NCBI GenBank assembly: GCA_005888295.1
Contig: VAWP01000099.1
Span: 1 to 35,196, forward strand
Length of the DNA: 35,196 nt
Direction: 5' to 3'
Source: Actinomycetota bacterium
GTDB taxonomy: Bacteria; Actinomycetota; Acidimicrobiia; Acidimicrobiales; AC-9
The position numbers and the translations under genes are program-made. The notes below the pieces were generated by a model that was given only the letters and a program-made list of their open reading frames with translations, did not search any database and was not told where the DNA came from. Below are positions 8,018 to 14,820 of the stretch, one piece after another. Each line of letters begins with the position of its first letter. Within the stretch, counting starts at the first letter, position 1.

Positions 8018-10036
8018 GTGCCCTGGGCCTATCGGTACGCTCGCTGGGACGGCACCCAGGTCGGGTTCGATCTCGACGCCGACGACGTCCTCTCCGAGAT
8101 CACCGACGACCTGCTCTACCACGGCGACCTCAACGCCGCCCTGCGGCGCATGCTGCAGTCTGGCTTCCGCGATCGCAACCAGGAGCGGGTGGCGGGGGTC
8201 CGAGAGCTGCTGGAGCGCTTGAGGCGCCGCCGCCGCGACGAGCTCGAGCGCTACGACCTGGGGGGCGTCTACGACGACATCGCCCAGGAGCTGCGTGACG
8301 TCATGGACACCGAGCGCGCCGGCATCGACGACCTCGTGGAGGAGGCGCGGGAGTCGGGAGACGACCGCCGGCGGGAGATCACCGAGCAGGTGGCCGACGA
8401 GCGCCGGCTCCAGCTCGACCTCGTGCCCCCCGACCTGGCCGGGCAGGTCCGCTCGCTGCAGGAGTACGAGTTCACCTCGTCGGAGGCGAGAGAGCGTTTC
8501 GACCAGCTCATGGACAAGCTCCGCCAGCAGCTGATGCAGAGCTACTTCAACCAGATGTCGGGCGCCATGCAGAGCACCACCCCCGAGCAGATGCAGCGCA
8601 TGAAGGACATGTTCGACGCCCTGAACCGCATGCTGGAGCAGCGCGAGGGGGGCGAGCCGATCGACCCCAGCTTCGAGCAGTTCATGCAGCGCTTCGGCGA
8701 CTTCTTCCCGGGCAACCCACAGAACCTCGACGAGCTGCTCGAGCAGATGGCGGAGCAGATGGCCGCGGTCCAGTCGATGCTCAACTCGATGACGCCCGAG
8801 CAGCGGGCCCAGCTGCAGGGCCTTGCCGAGCAGCTGCTCGAGGACCTCGACCTGCGCTGGCAGGTCGACCGGCTGGCCCACAACCTCCAGGGCGCGTTCC
8901 CCGACGCCGGCTGGGGACGGCGCTACTCCTTCAGCGGCACGGACCCGTTGGGCTTCGCCGAGGCTGCCCAGCTGATGGACCGCCTCGGCGACATCGACCA
9001 GCTCGAGAACCTCCTCCGCTCGGCGTCCAGCCCGGGAGCCCTCGCCGACGTGGACGTCGACCGGGCTCGGGACCTGCTGGGCGACGACGCCGCACGCTCG
9101 CTGGACCGCCTCAGCGAGCTGGCCAGGATGCTGGAGGAGGCGGGCCTCATCGAGCAGCGGGAGGGCCGCTACGAGCTGACGCCGAGGGGTATGCGCCGCA
9201 TCGGGCAGAACGCCCTGTCCGACCTGTTCTCCAAGCTGGCCAAGGACCGGCTGGGTCGTCATCAGGTGGACCGCTCGGGCATCGGACAGGAGCTCGCCTA
9301 CGAGACCAAGTCCTACGAGTTCGGCGACCCGTTCAACCTCAACATCGAACGAACGGTTCGCAACGCGGTCCAGCGCGAGGGAGGCGGGACGCCGGTCAGC
9401 CTGACACCCGATGACTTCGAGGTCGAGCGCACGGAGAACCTCACCCGTTCGTCCACCGTCCTCATGGTCGACCTGTCGCTGTCCATGCCGATGCGCGACA
9501 ACTTCCTCGCGGCCAAGAAGGTCGCGATGGCCCTGCACTCGCTCATCTCCACCCAGTTCCCCCGTGACTACCTGGGGCTGGTCGGCTTCAGCGAGGTGGC
9601 GCGGGAGCTCAAGCCCCAACAGCTCCCCGAGGTGTCGTGGGACTTCGTCTACGGCACGAACATGCAGCACGCCCTGCTCTTGAGCAGGCGGATGCTCGGT
9701 CGCCAGACCGGGACCAAGCAGATCATCATGATCACCGACGGAGAGCCGACGGCCCACCTGATGGCCGACGGCGAGGTCTTCTTCAGCTATCCGCCCGTGC
9801 GCGAGACCGTCGACGCCACCCTCACCGAGGTGGCTCGGTGTACGCGAGATGGCATCAGGATCAACACGTTCATGCTCGATGCCACCGGATACCTCAAGAC
9901 CTTCGTGGAGAAGCTGACCCGGCTGAACCAGGGGCGGGCGTTCTTCACGACGCCGGAGACCCTGGGCGACTACGTCCTGGTCGACTTCATCGAGCAGAAG
10001 CGCGCCATGAGAGGCCGGGCCGGGCGGACGGCCTGA
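8018..10036 (+). CDS. VWA-domain partner of the AAA+ ATPase
   Basis: 672-residue protein starting at GTG 8018, four bases after the ATPase stop, so the two are translationally linked. The first two thirds are charged and helical, with a Met/Gln-rich stretch around residues 165-260 (repeated EQM, MQR and QM motifs). The C-terminal VWA domain starts near residue 480: the metal site DLSLS (about 485-489), the Thr in YGTNMQ and ITDGEPT complete a MIDAS-like set. The length equals that of Rv0959, the neighbour of Rv0958, pointing to a conserved actinobacterial pair. The VWA domain probably binds the client in a Mg2+-dependent way while the ATPase acts on it. The client is unknown. Confidence 0.85.
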   Translation: MPWAYRYARWDGTQVGFDLDADDVLSEITDDLLYHGDLNAALRRMLQSGFRDRNQERVAGVRELLERLRRRRRDELERYDLGGVYDDIAQELRDVMDTERAGIDDLVEEARESGDDRRREITEQVADERRLQLDLVPPDLAGQVRSLQEYEFTSSEARERFDQLMDKLRQQLMQSYFNQMSGAMQSTTPEQMQRMKDMFDALNRMLEQREGGEPIDPSFEQFMQRFGDFFPGNPQNLDELLEQMAEQMAAVQSMLNSMTPEQRAQLQGLAEQLLEDLDLRWQVDRLAHNLQGAFPDAGWGRRYSFSGTDPLGFAEAAQLMDRLGDIDQLENLLRSASSPGALADVDVDRARDLLGDDAARSLDRLSELARMLEEAGLIEQREGRYELTPRGMRRIGQNALSDLFSKLAKDRLGRHQVDRSGIGQELAYETKSYEFGDPFNLNIERTVRNAVQREGGGTPVSLTPDDFEVERTENLTRSSTVLMVDLSLSMPMRDNFLAAKKVAMALHSLISTQFPRDYLGLVGFSEVARELKPQQLPEVSWDFVYGTNMQHALLLSRRMLGRQTGTKQIIMITDGEPTAHLMADGEVFFSYPPVRETVDATLTEVARCTRDGIRINTFMLDATGYLKTFVEKLTRLNQGRAFFTTPETLGDYVLVDFIEQKRAMRGRAGRTA

Positions 10037-10139
10037 ACGTCTCAGACCGGCTGGGAGACCGGCCCTTGACGCGCTCTCGTCCGCTATCCCCCGCGGTCCC
10101 CCCTTGCACGAGCGGGCCCAGAGGAGCATGATGACACGA

Positions 10140-10151
10140 ATGTAATTACAT
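10140..10151. promoter_or_regulatory. Perfect 12-bp palindrome upstream of the first WhiB gene
   Basis: ATGTAATTACAT, an isolated AT-rich, fully symmetric site in GC-rich surroundings, 33 bp before the WhiB start. It could be an operator for a dimeric regulator, and TAATTA within it could also act as a -10-like element. Which of these applies is not visible. Confidence 0.5.
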
Positions 10152-10184
10152 CGGTGCGACGTACCGACGAGGGGAGGTGTGCCG

Positions 10185-10484
10185 ATGGAGGCTTTGTTGC
10201 AGCTGCTCGTTGGCGACGACAAGACCGGGTGGCAAGCACAGGCCAACTGCATGGGTGTCGATCCCGACCTGTTCTTCCCGGAGCGGGGCGGCTCGACCCG
10301 GGAGGCGAAGGAGGTCTGCCGAGGCTGCGTCGTGCGCGAGGACTGCCTCGAGTACGCGCTTGCCAACGGGGAGAAGTTCGGCATCTGGGGGGGCATGAGC
10401 GAGCGGGAGCGGCGTCGGGTCCGGCGGGCGCGGGCGCTGAGCGCGCGGCAGGCCGCGTCGCTGTCTTCGAAGTCCACCGCCTGA
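10185..10484 (+). CDS. WhiB-family iron-sulfur transcription regulator
   Basis: 99-residue Wbl protein. The four cluster ligands are Cys22, Cys45, Cys48 and Cys54 (C-X22-C-X2-C-X5-C). They are followed by the family turn FGIWGG and a basic tail SERERRRVRRAR that contacts DNA. Such proteins bind a [4Fe-4S] cluster, respond to O2/NO and act with the primary sigma factor. ATG 10185 is chosen over GTG 10179 because GGGGAGG (10171-10177) is spaced 7 nt from it. It stands alone between the VWA gene and the opposing formiminotransferase remnant, with a palindrome at 10140-10151 as likely control site. Its exact subfamily (WhiB1, WhiB2 or WblE) cannot be assigned safely. Confidence 0.93.
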   Translation: MEALLQLLVGDDKTGWQAQANCMGVDPDLFFPERGGSTREAKEVCRGCVVREDCLEYALANGEKFGIWGGMSERERRRVRRARALSARQAASLSSKSTA

Positions 10485-10504
10485 GTCGATCGACCTGAGC
10501 GCGG

Positions 10505-11301
10505 TCAACCGATCCTGGCCTGTTCGAGACGGGCCTCGATGGTCCGCTCTCGGTGGAGGTCCAGCTCGCCCCACCGGTGGACCGGGACGTCGGCGAGGAC
10601 GGCGGCCGGCACCAGGCCCACCAGCTCGGCCCTGTCGACCTCGGCCCTACGGGCCACGGCGTCGTACACTGCGGCCGGACCGACGTCGAGGGGATCGATG
10701 AGGTTGCAGGAGACCTGGGCGTGGCCCCCGACCTCGAGCCCGAGCGCCCGGACAGCGGGCGAGCGCAGCTCGGCGGCGAGTGACCGGGCCAGGGCCAGGT
10801 CGGGCGGCACGAGCCACAGGTTGTAGGCGACGAGCGGGCCGCGGGCGCCCACGGCGGTGGCCCCGGCGGTCGGGTGGGGCGTCGGGGGGCCACGGTCGGG
10901 TTGACGCCGCTGGAAGGCCTCTCGGCGCACGTCGGGGAGGCTGCGCTCGGGACCGTAGAGGAAGCAGGGAAGCTCGAGCTCCGTGCCGGCCCACGCCGCA
11001 AACCGGTCCCTGGCGGCGACGGCGTCGGCCACGTCGGCCGGTGCGTGGAGCGGGACGAAAGGCACGACGTCGACAACGCCCATCCGCGGGTGGGCCCCGT
11101 CGTGGTGGGTGATGTCGATCTCGCCGACGGCACCGAGCGGTGATGGTGTCGATCGCTGTGGACGTCGAGCAGGCTCGGCCCGGCGGCCGCGCCGACGCGG
11201 GCGATCACGTCGCTTCGCCGCCCCTCGCTCACGTTGACGACACACTCCAGCAGCGCACCACTCCAGCACTCGTCCGCCTGGGCACAGTACCGTGAGGGCA
11301 T
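10505..11301 (-). pseudogene. Glutamate formiminotransferase, disrupted by an internal deletion and frameshift
   Basis: Reading leftwards from ATG 11301, one frame gives LLECVVNVSEGRR and LLDVHSDRHHHRS, the family N-terminus. The next conserved part, VGEIDITHH-DGAHPRMGVVDVVPF with its catalytic-region His, is in another frame that continues to the stop at 10505 through YNLWLVPPDLALARSL and VSCNLIDP. In the family about 20 residues (a beta strand and helix) lie between HNRSV-type and LIDM-type motifs; here they are missing at about 11120-11140, together with the frame. Such enzymes transfer formimino or formyl groups between glutamate and tetrahydrofolate. As written the gene cannot make a normal protein. 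Either it is a pseudogene or the assembly lost roughly 50-60 bp. Confidence 0.8.
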
Positions 11302-11899
11302 CGGAGCAGGTGGCGGCGGTGGCCGAGGTTCCCCGTGGTCTGACTCGAGCTCGTCCCCGGGAACCCCTGACCCTGCTCCCGGCGTTCGAGTACCTGAGGA
11401 AGAGACCGAGCTCGTCCCCGATTGGGAGGGGGTGGCGCGCACCTACGGCCGGTTTCTGTACACGATCGCCTATCGCCTGACCGGAGACCCCGATGATGCC
11501 CAGGACCTCGTCCAGGAGACCCTGCTGCGGGTGCGGAAGGGATTGCGCACCTACCGCCCGGGCTCCATGGAGGGATGGTTGAGCCGCATCGTCACCAACG
11601 CCTTTCTCGACGACGTGAGGCGCCGACGCCGGCGCCCGGTGGCATCGCTCGGGGACGCGCCCGAGGGTGTCTTCGGCTCGGTGCCGGCCGCCGACGAGGC
11701 GATGATGGCCGACGCGCTGCCGTCCGACATCCAGCAGGCTCTGCTGCGCGTGCCCGAGGAGTTCCGTGTCGCCGTCGTGCTCAGCGACGTTGTGGGGCTG
11801 TCCTACCAGCAGATCAGCGAGGCCCTCGGGACCCCGCTGGGCACGGTCCGGAGCCGCATCCATCGGGGCCGGGCGCTGTTGCGCGAGGCCCTGTCGTGA
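11234..11899 (+). CDS. ECF RNA polymerase sigma factor, SigE-like
   Basis: Contains sigma region 2 (LYTIAYRLTGDPDDAQDLVQ, then GSMEGWLSRIVTNAFLD) and region 4 (LPSDIQQALLRVPEEFRVAV with the helix-turn-helix SYQQISEALGTPLGTVRSRI). The pattern is close to mycobacterial SigE. Its stop overlaps the start of the zinc anti-sigma gene (GTGA), and an RseB-like gene follows, so it probably directs envelope stress transcription and is held inactive at the membrane. The start is uncertain: TTG 11234 is the longest in-frame choice but overlaps the opposing gene by 68 bp; GTG 11432 would begin inside the conserved WEGVARTYGRF stretch. An indel near 11300-11420 is possible. The C-terminal half is secure. 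Confidence 0.88.
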   Translation: MTTHSSSAPLQHSSAWAQYREGIGAGGGGGRGSPWSDSSSSPGTPDPAPGVRVPEEETELVPDWEGVARTYGRFLYTIAYRLTGDPDDAQDLVQETLLRVRKGLRTYRPGSMEGWLSRIVTNAFLDDVRRRRRRPVASLGDAPEGVFGSVPAADEAMMADALPSDIQQALLRVPEEFRVAVVLSDVVGLSYQQISEALGTPLGTVRSRIHRGRALLREALS

Positions 11900-12348
11900 G
11901 CGGCGTCCCCCCGGCCGGCGGTCGCCCAGGCGCGTCGGGCGCCGACGGCCACCTCGGCGACGGGCTCAGCTCCCTGCTCGACGGCGAGCTCTCTTCCGCC
12001 GAGATGGCGGCCGCCCAGCGGCACCTCGACGGCTGCTCGACCTGCGCCGACGAGCTCGACGAGGTGGAGCGGACCCGCCAGTTGCTGCGCGGTCTCGACC
12101 CTCCCAAGCCGCCCGAGGGCTTCGTCCCGGGGCTGTTGCTCCGCCATCGCCGGCTGACCTTCTTCGTCGCCGCCGTGTCGATGATCGCCGGCGTCGTGGC
12201 CGCGCTCGTGTTCATGTTGATCTCGCCCCGCGAGGACGTCACACCGCCCGTCAACCGCTTCGAGCGCATCCACGCCACGTCGACCCCGAGCCCCGACCCC
12301 ATCACCGAGATGGCCCCCGCCGGGGTGGCGCCCTCGACGGTGCCGTGA
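11896..12348 (+). CDS. Membrane-anchored zinc-binding anti-sigma factor, RseA-like
   Basis: 150-residue protein starting at GTG 11896, overlapping the sigma stop by three bases. The N-terminal ZAS domain has HLGDGLSSLLDGELSSAE and the metal set H-X3-C-X2-C in RHLDGCSTC. A single membrane helix follows (FFVAAVSMIAGVVAALVFML, about residues 95-118), with a short Pro/Thr-rich external tail. This is the classic arrangement: the cytoplasmic domain traps the sigma factor and cleavage or signal sensing outside frees it. The cognate sigma is the preceding gene; the following RseB-like protein may guard the external tail. Confidence 0.88.
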   Translation: MSGVPPAGGRPGASGADGHLGDGLSSLLDGELSSAEMAAAQRHLDGCSTCADELDEVERTRQLLRGLDPPKPPEGFVPGLLLRHRRLTFFVAAVSMIAGVVAALVFMLISPREDVTPPVNRFERIHATSTPSPDPITEMAPAGVAPSTVP

Positions 12349-12349
12349 C

Positions 12350-13297
12350 GTGACGGGCCGACGCGTCGGGAGGGCCGTCGTCGTCGTGGCCGGCGCCCTC
12401 GTCGCCGTCCCGATCACCGCCGTGGCCGCGGCCGCCGTCGACGGCGGCGGCCCAGCGTCCTCCGCCGGTCCTGCCGGGACCGACGTGGTGAGCCCCGACG
12501 GGCGCCTCGACGGGCTCGACTTCGACGGTCTCGTGCGGTTCACCTGGGCCGACGGGTCCGGCGTGCACACCGCTCGATTGCCCGTACAGGGTGCGGACGG
12601 CGTGGTCCGGGTCGGCGGACCGGGCGGCGCGCACGGTGTCGAGTGGCCGGCGGGCGCGGGACCGCTGCCGTCGCTCTCCGGGAAGTACCACACCACCGAG
12701 GCCGACGGACCCGCCGTCGCGGGTCGGCCCACCACCGCGCTGCATCTCTCCTCGGGCTCCGGGTCGAGCGAGACACTCGCCCTCGACCAGGCGACCGGGC
12801 TGGTGCTCGCCCGGGCCGAGCTCGATCCCGGCGGGGCGGTGGTGCGGTCGATGGAGTTCGAGGCGCTGACGCTCCGTCGGAGCCACGCACCAGGCACCCC
12901 CGTCCGCCCGTCGGCGCTGCCGACCGCCAAGGCTGCTCCGGCTCGGCTGTCCTCGGAGTACTCGGAGCCGTCGCAGCTCGCGAACGGCTATCAGCGGGTG
13001 CGGGCCGAGTCCGTCTCCGGCGGCCTACGGGTGATCTACAGCGACGGGGTTCACGGGCTGTCGATCTTCGAGCAGCCGGGCCATCTCGCAGGCGCCAGGG
13101 GCAGCTCCCGGTGGGTCGGTGGCGAGGTCGTCACCTGGCAGGCTGGACCGACGGTGTTCACCGTGATCGGCGACGGCCCGTCCACCGATGTCACCGCCGC
13201 CGCCCGGTCGATCCCCCAGCCTCACCAGCAGGGCCTGCTCGGCCGCCTCAGGTCCTGGTCACGTGAGGTGGTCGACACCATCAGCGGGAGTCACTGA
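12350..13297 (+). CDS. Exported RseB/MucB-like regulator of the sigma-E pathway
   Basis: 315 residues from GTG 12350, one base after the anti-sigma stop. The N-terminus is a signal peptide (basic MTGRRVGR, then a hydrophobic Val/Ala stretch to about residue 28). The body has RseB-type features: VAGRPTTALHL, then LALDQATGLVLARAELDPGG and VRSMEFEALTL, the lipoprotein-carrier-like strand pattern with a conserved turn. A second domain follows from about residue 200 (YQRVRAESVSGGLRVIYSDG). In Proteobacteria RseB binds the external part of RseA and protects it from proteolysis; here the same gene order sigma-RseA-RseB suggests the same job. The assignment rests on motif pattern and context, not on high identity. 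It ends 17 bp inside the opposing WhiB gene. Confidence 0.65.
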   Translation: MTGRRVGRAVVVVAGALVAVPITAVAAAAVDGGGPASSAGPAGTDVVSPDGRLDGLDFDGLVRFTWADGSGVHTARLPVQGADGVVRVGGPGGAHGVEWPAGAGPLPSLSGKYHTTEADGPAVAGRPTTALHLSSGSGSSETLALDQATGLVLARAELDPGGAVVRSMEFEALTLRRSHAPGTPVRPSALPTAKAAPARLSSEYSEPSQLANGYQRVRAESVSGGLRVIYSDGVHGLSIFEQPGHLAGARGSSRWVGGEVVTWQAGPTVFTVIGDGPSTDVTAAARSIPQPHQQGLLGRLRSWSREVVDTISGSH

Positions 13298-13526
13298 CCG
13301 TCTCGAGCCTCCGCCGACGGGCGATCCGCCGTCGCTCGCGCTCCGAGGAGCCACCCCAGACGCCGTGATCGATCCGGTTGAGCAGGGCGTACTCCAGGCA
13401 CGGAGTCTTGACCGGGCAGTCAACGCAGATGCGGCGTGCCAGTTCGACCCCGACCCCGTCGTTGGGGAAAAACGTCGAGGGGGGCATGTCGTGGCACTTT
13501 CCCGCTGTCATCCATTCGGTGTCCAT
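13281..13526 (-). CDS. Second WhiB-family regulator
   Basis: 81-residue Wbl protein reading leftwards. Cluster ligands are Cys11, Cys34, Cys37 and Cys43, then DHGVWGG and a basic tail ERERRRIARRRR. ATG 13526 has a strong, close GGAGGTGAC just upstream on the minus strand. Compared with the WhiB at 10185 it has an extended FFPNDGVGVELARRIC stretch and is closer in form to WhiB proteins in which the second Cys follows an AxxIC motif. Its last 17 bp overlap the end of the convergent RseB-like gene. With the other WhiB it brackets the SigE-like cluster; whether they regulate it is unknown. Confidence 0.93.
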   Translation of the reverse strand: MDTEWMTAGKCHDMPPSTFFPNDGVGVELARRICVDCPVKTPCLEYALLNRIDHGVWGGSSERERRRIARRRRLETVSDSR

Positions 13527-13630
13527 GTCACCTCCGTTTCTACGTCAACGCTGGCGGCGGCCGATTGGTTCCTGCTCCTGGTCGGTGTGACGGGTCTACG
13601 GCGCTGAGGGGTCCCGGGATGGCGCCCAAC

Positions 13631-13636
13631 TAACCT
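13631..13636 (+). promoter_or_regulatory. Candidate -10 for the small acidic protein/surE unit
   Basis: TAACCT fits TANNNT and lies 47 nt before ATG 13683, leaving a short leader that includes a GC-rich inverted repeat and GGAGGAG. Confidence 0.4.
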
Positions 13637-13682
13637 GGTGCGGACCGGCCGGCCCGTGGGGCCGGCCCGGGAGGAGGAGATC

Positions 13683-13976
13683 ATGTCGCAGTCACCCGAG
13701 GAGCTGGAGGAACCGCAGCCTCCCCGGGGGCACGTTCGGGTGGTCTACCTGGGTCCGGTCGCGCCCCACTGGGAGGTCCACTCCGATTTCGGCGACCGGG
13801 CCCTGATCGAGGAGTTCCGGCAGCGGACCCAGGCCCGGCTGGTGCTCCTGCCGCCGCACGACCCCCAGTTTCGCCGCAACCGCGAGCGCGTCGTCCGAGA
13901 CGCAGAGCGGGAGAACCTCCTGCTCGACTGGGATCTCGGCATCCCGGAGGTCGACGAGCTCGACGAGCAGGCGTAG
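13683..13976 (+). CDS. Conserved-looking small acidic protein of unknown function
   Basis: 97 residues from ATG 13683, which is preceded by GGAGGAG at good distance. The frame extends a little upstream but without a ribosome site. No known domain is recognised. The chain begins acidic (SPEELEEPQPP), has a strand-like core HVRVVYLGPVAPHWEVHSDFG, a charged helical middle FRQRTQARLVLLPPHDPQFRRNRERVVRDAERE and an acidic tail DWDLGIPEVDELDEQA. There is no signal peptide or membrane segment, so it is probably cytoplasmic. It ends 22 bp before surE and is likely cotranscribed with it. Codon use matches its neighbours, supporting a real gene. Confidence 0.7.
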   Translation: MSQSPEELEEPQPPRGHVRVVYLGPVAPHWEVHSDFGDRALIEEFRQRTQARLVLLPPHDPQFRRNRERVVRDAERENLLLDWDLGIPEVDELDEQA

Positions 13977-13998
13977 CCGGCCCCCGGTTCCGCCCGCG

Positions 13999-14802
13999 AT
14001 GCGCGTACTTGTCACCAACGACGACGGGGTCGGAAGTCCCGGTCTCGCCGCCCTCGCCGCCGCCGTGGCCGAGGACGGTCACGAGCTGATCGTCGCCGCG
14101 CCGCTCGAGGACTGCAGCGGCAGCAGCTCGGCCATCGGCCCCGTCGCCCAGAACCAGGGGATCTCCTACGAGCCGGTCGCCCTGCCCGGTGCCCCAGGCA
14201 TCGAGGCCCTCGGGGTCGACGGACCGCCGGCCCTGATCGTGCTCATCGCCCGCCTCGGCGGCTTCGGGCAGCCGCCGGAGCTCGTGGTCTCCGGCATCAA
14301 CCCCGGACACAACACCGGGCGCTCGACCCTGCACTCGGGAACCGTCGGCGCCGCGCTCACGGCCGCCAACTTCGGTATCTCCGGCTTGGCGGTGAGCACC
14401 GGAGCGGGCACGGAGATCCACTGGGACACCGGAGCCCGGATCGCGGTGCTGGCCACGCGATGGCTGATCGGCGCGCCGAAGACGACGGTCGTCAACCTCA
14501 ACGTGCCGAACGTGCCACTGTCGGACGTGATGGGTGTGCGCCTGGCTTCCCTCGCCTCGTTCGGGACGGTTCGCAGCGCCATCACCGACGCCGGTCGCGG
14601 GAAGCTCCAGATCGAGTTGCGCGACACCGAGGTGGAGCTGGATCCCGGCACCGACACCGCCCTCGTGGCGAGGGGCATCGTGGCGGTGACGCCGATCGTC
14701 GGGATACGGGCCGCCGGCGACAGCGACGTCGCCGCCTATCTCGAGGCGGAGCTGGCCTCGGACGAGGCGTGGCCGGGAGGGCTGGCCGCCTCGGGATCGT
14801 GA
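13999..14802 (+). CDS. surE: 5'/3'-nucleotidase SurE
   Basis: 267-residue metal-dependent phosphatase that dephosphorylates nucleoside monophosphates. The N-terminal VLVTNDDGVGSPG carries the metal-binding Asp pair, DCSGSSSAI the conserved Ser, and VVSGINPGHNTGRSTLHSGTVGAA the metal-binding Asn and phosphate loop. The C-terminal part is shorter and more variable, as usual. ATG 13999 lies 22 bp after the small acidic protein. No ribosome site is evident, so it may depend on translational coupling. It is convergent with the zincin_2 gene, only 18 bp apart. Confidence 0.93.
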   Translation: MRVLVTNDDGVGSPGLAALAAAVAEDGHELIVAAPLEDCSGSSSAIGPVAQNQGISYEPVALPGAPGIEALGVDGPPALIVLIARLGGFGQPPELVVSGINPGHNTGRSTLHSGTVGAALTAANFGISGLAVSTGAGTEIHWDTGARIAVLATRWLIGAPKTTVVNLNVPNVPLSDVMGVRLASLASFGTVRSAITDAGRGKLQIELRDTEVELDPGTDTALVARGIVAVTPIVGIRAAGDSDVAAYLEAELASDEAWPGGLAASGS

Positions 14803-14820
14803 GGCGCTCGTGTAGCTCCC

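Noticed and set aside
6646-10036. Chlorophyll/bacteriochlorophyll magnesium chelatase
   Set aside because: No H-subunit or tetrapyrrole genes nearby and the Walker B is altered; a MoxR/VWA-like role is more likely.
7964-10477. 837-codon minus-strand open frame opposite the VWA gene
   Set aside because: Antisense shadow of a GC-rich gene; no domain motifs, and the plus strand has MIDAS motifs and codon bias.
10084-11442. Long minus-strand open frame across the VWA/WhiB/formiminotransferase region
   Set aside because: Only its stretch near 11130-11301 encodes family sequence; the rest is the wrong frame of the formiminotransferase and the antisense of WhiB.
11575-12348. Extension of the anti-sigma frame upstream to 11575
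   Set aside because: The upstream part overlaps the sigma factor in another frame; GTG 11896 with stop/start overlap is the natural start.
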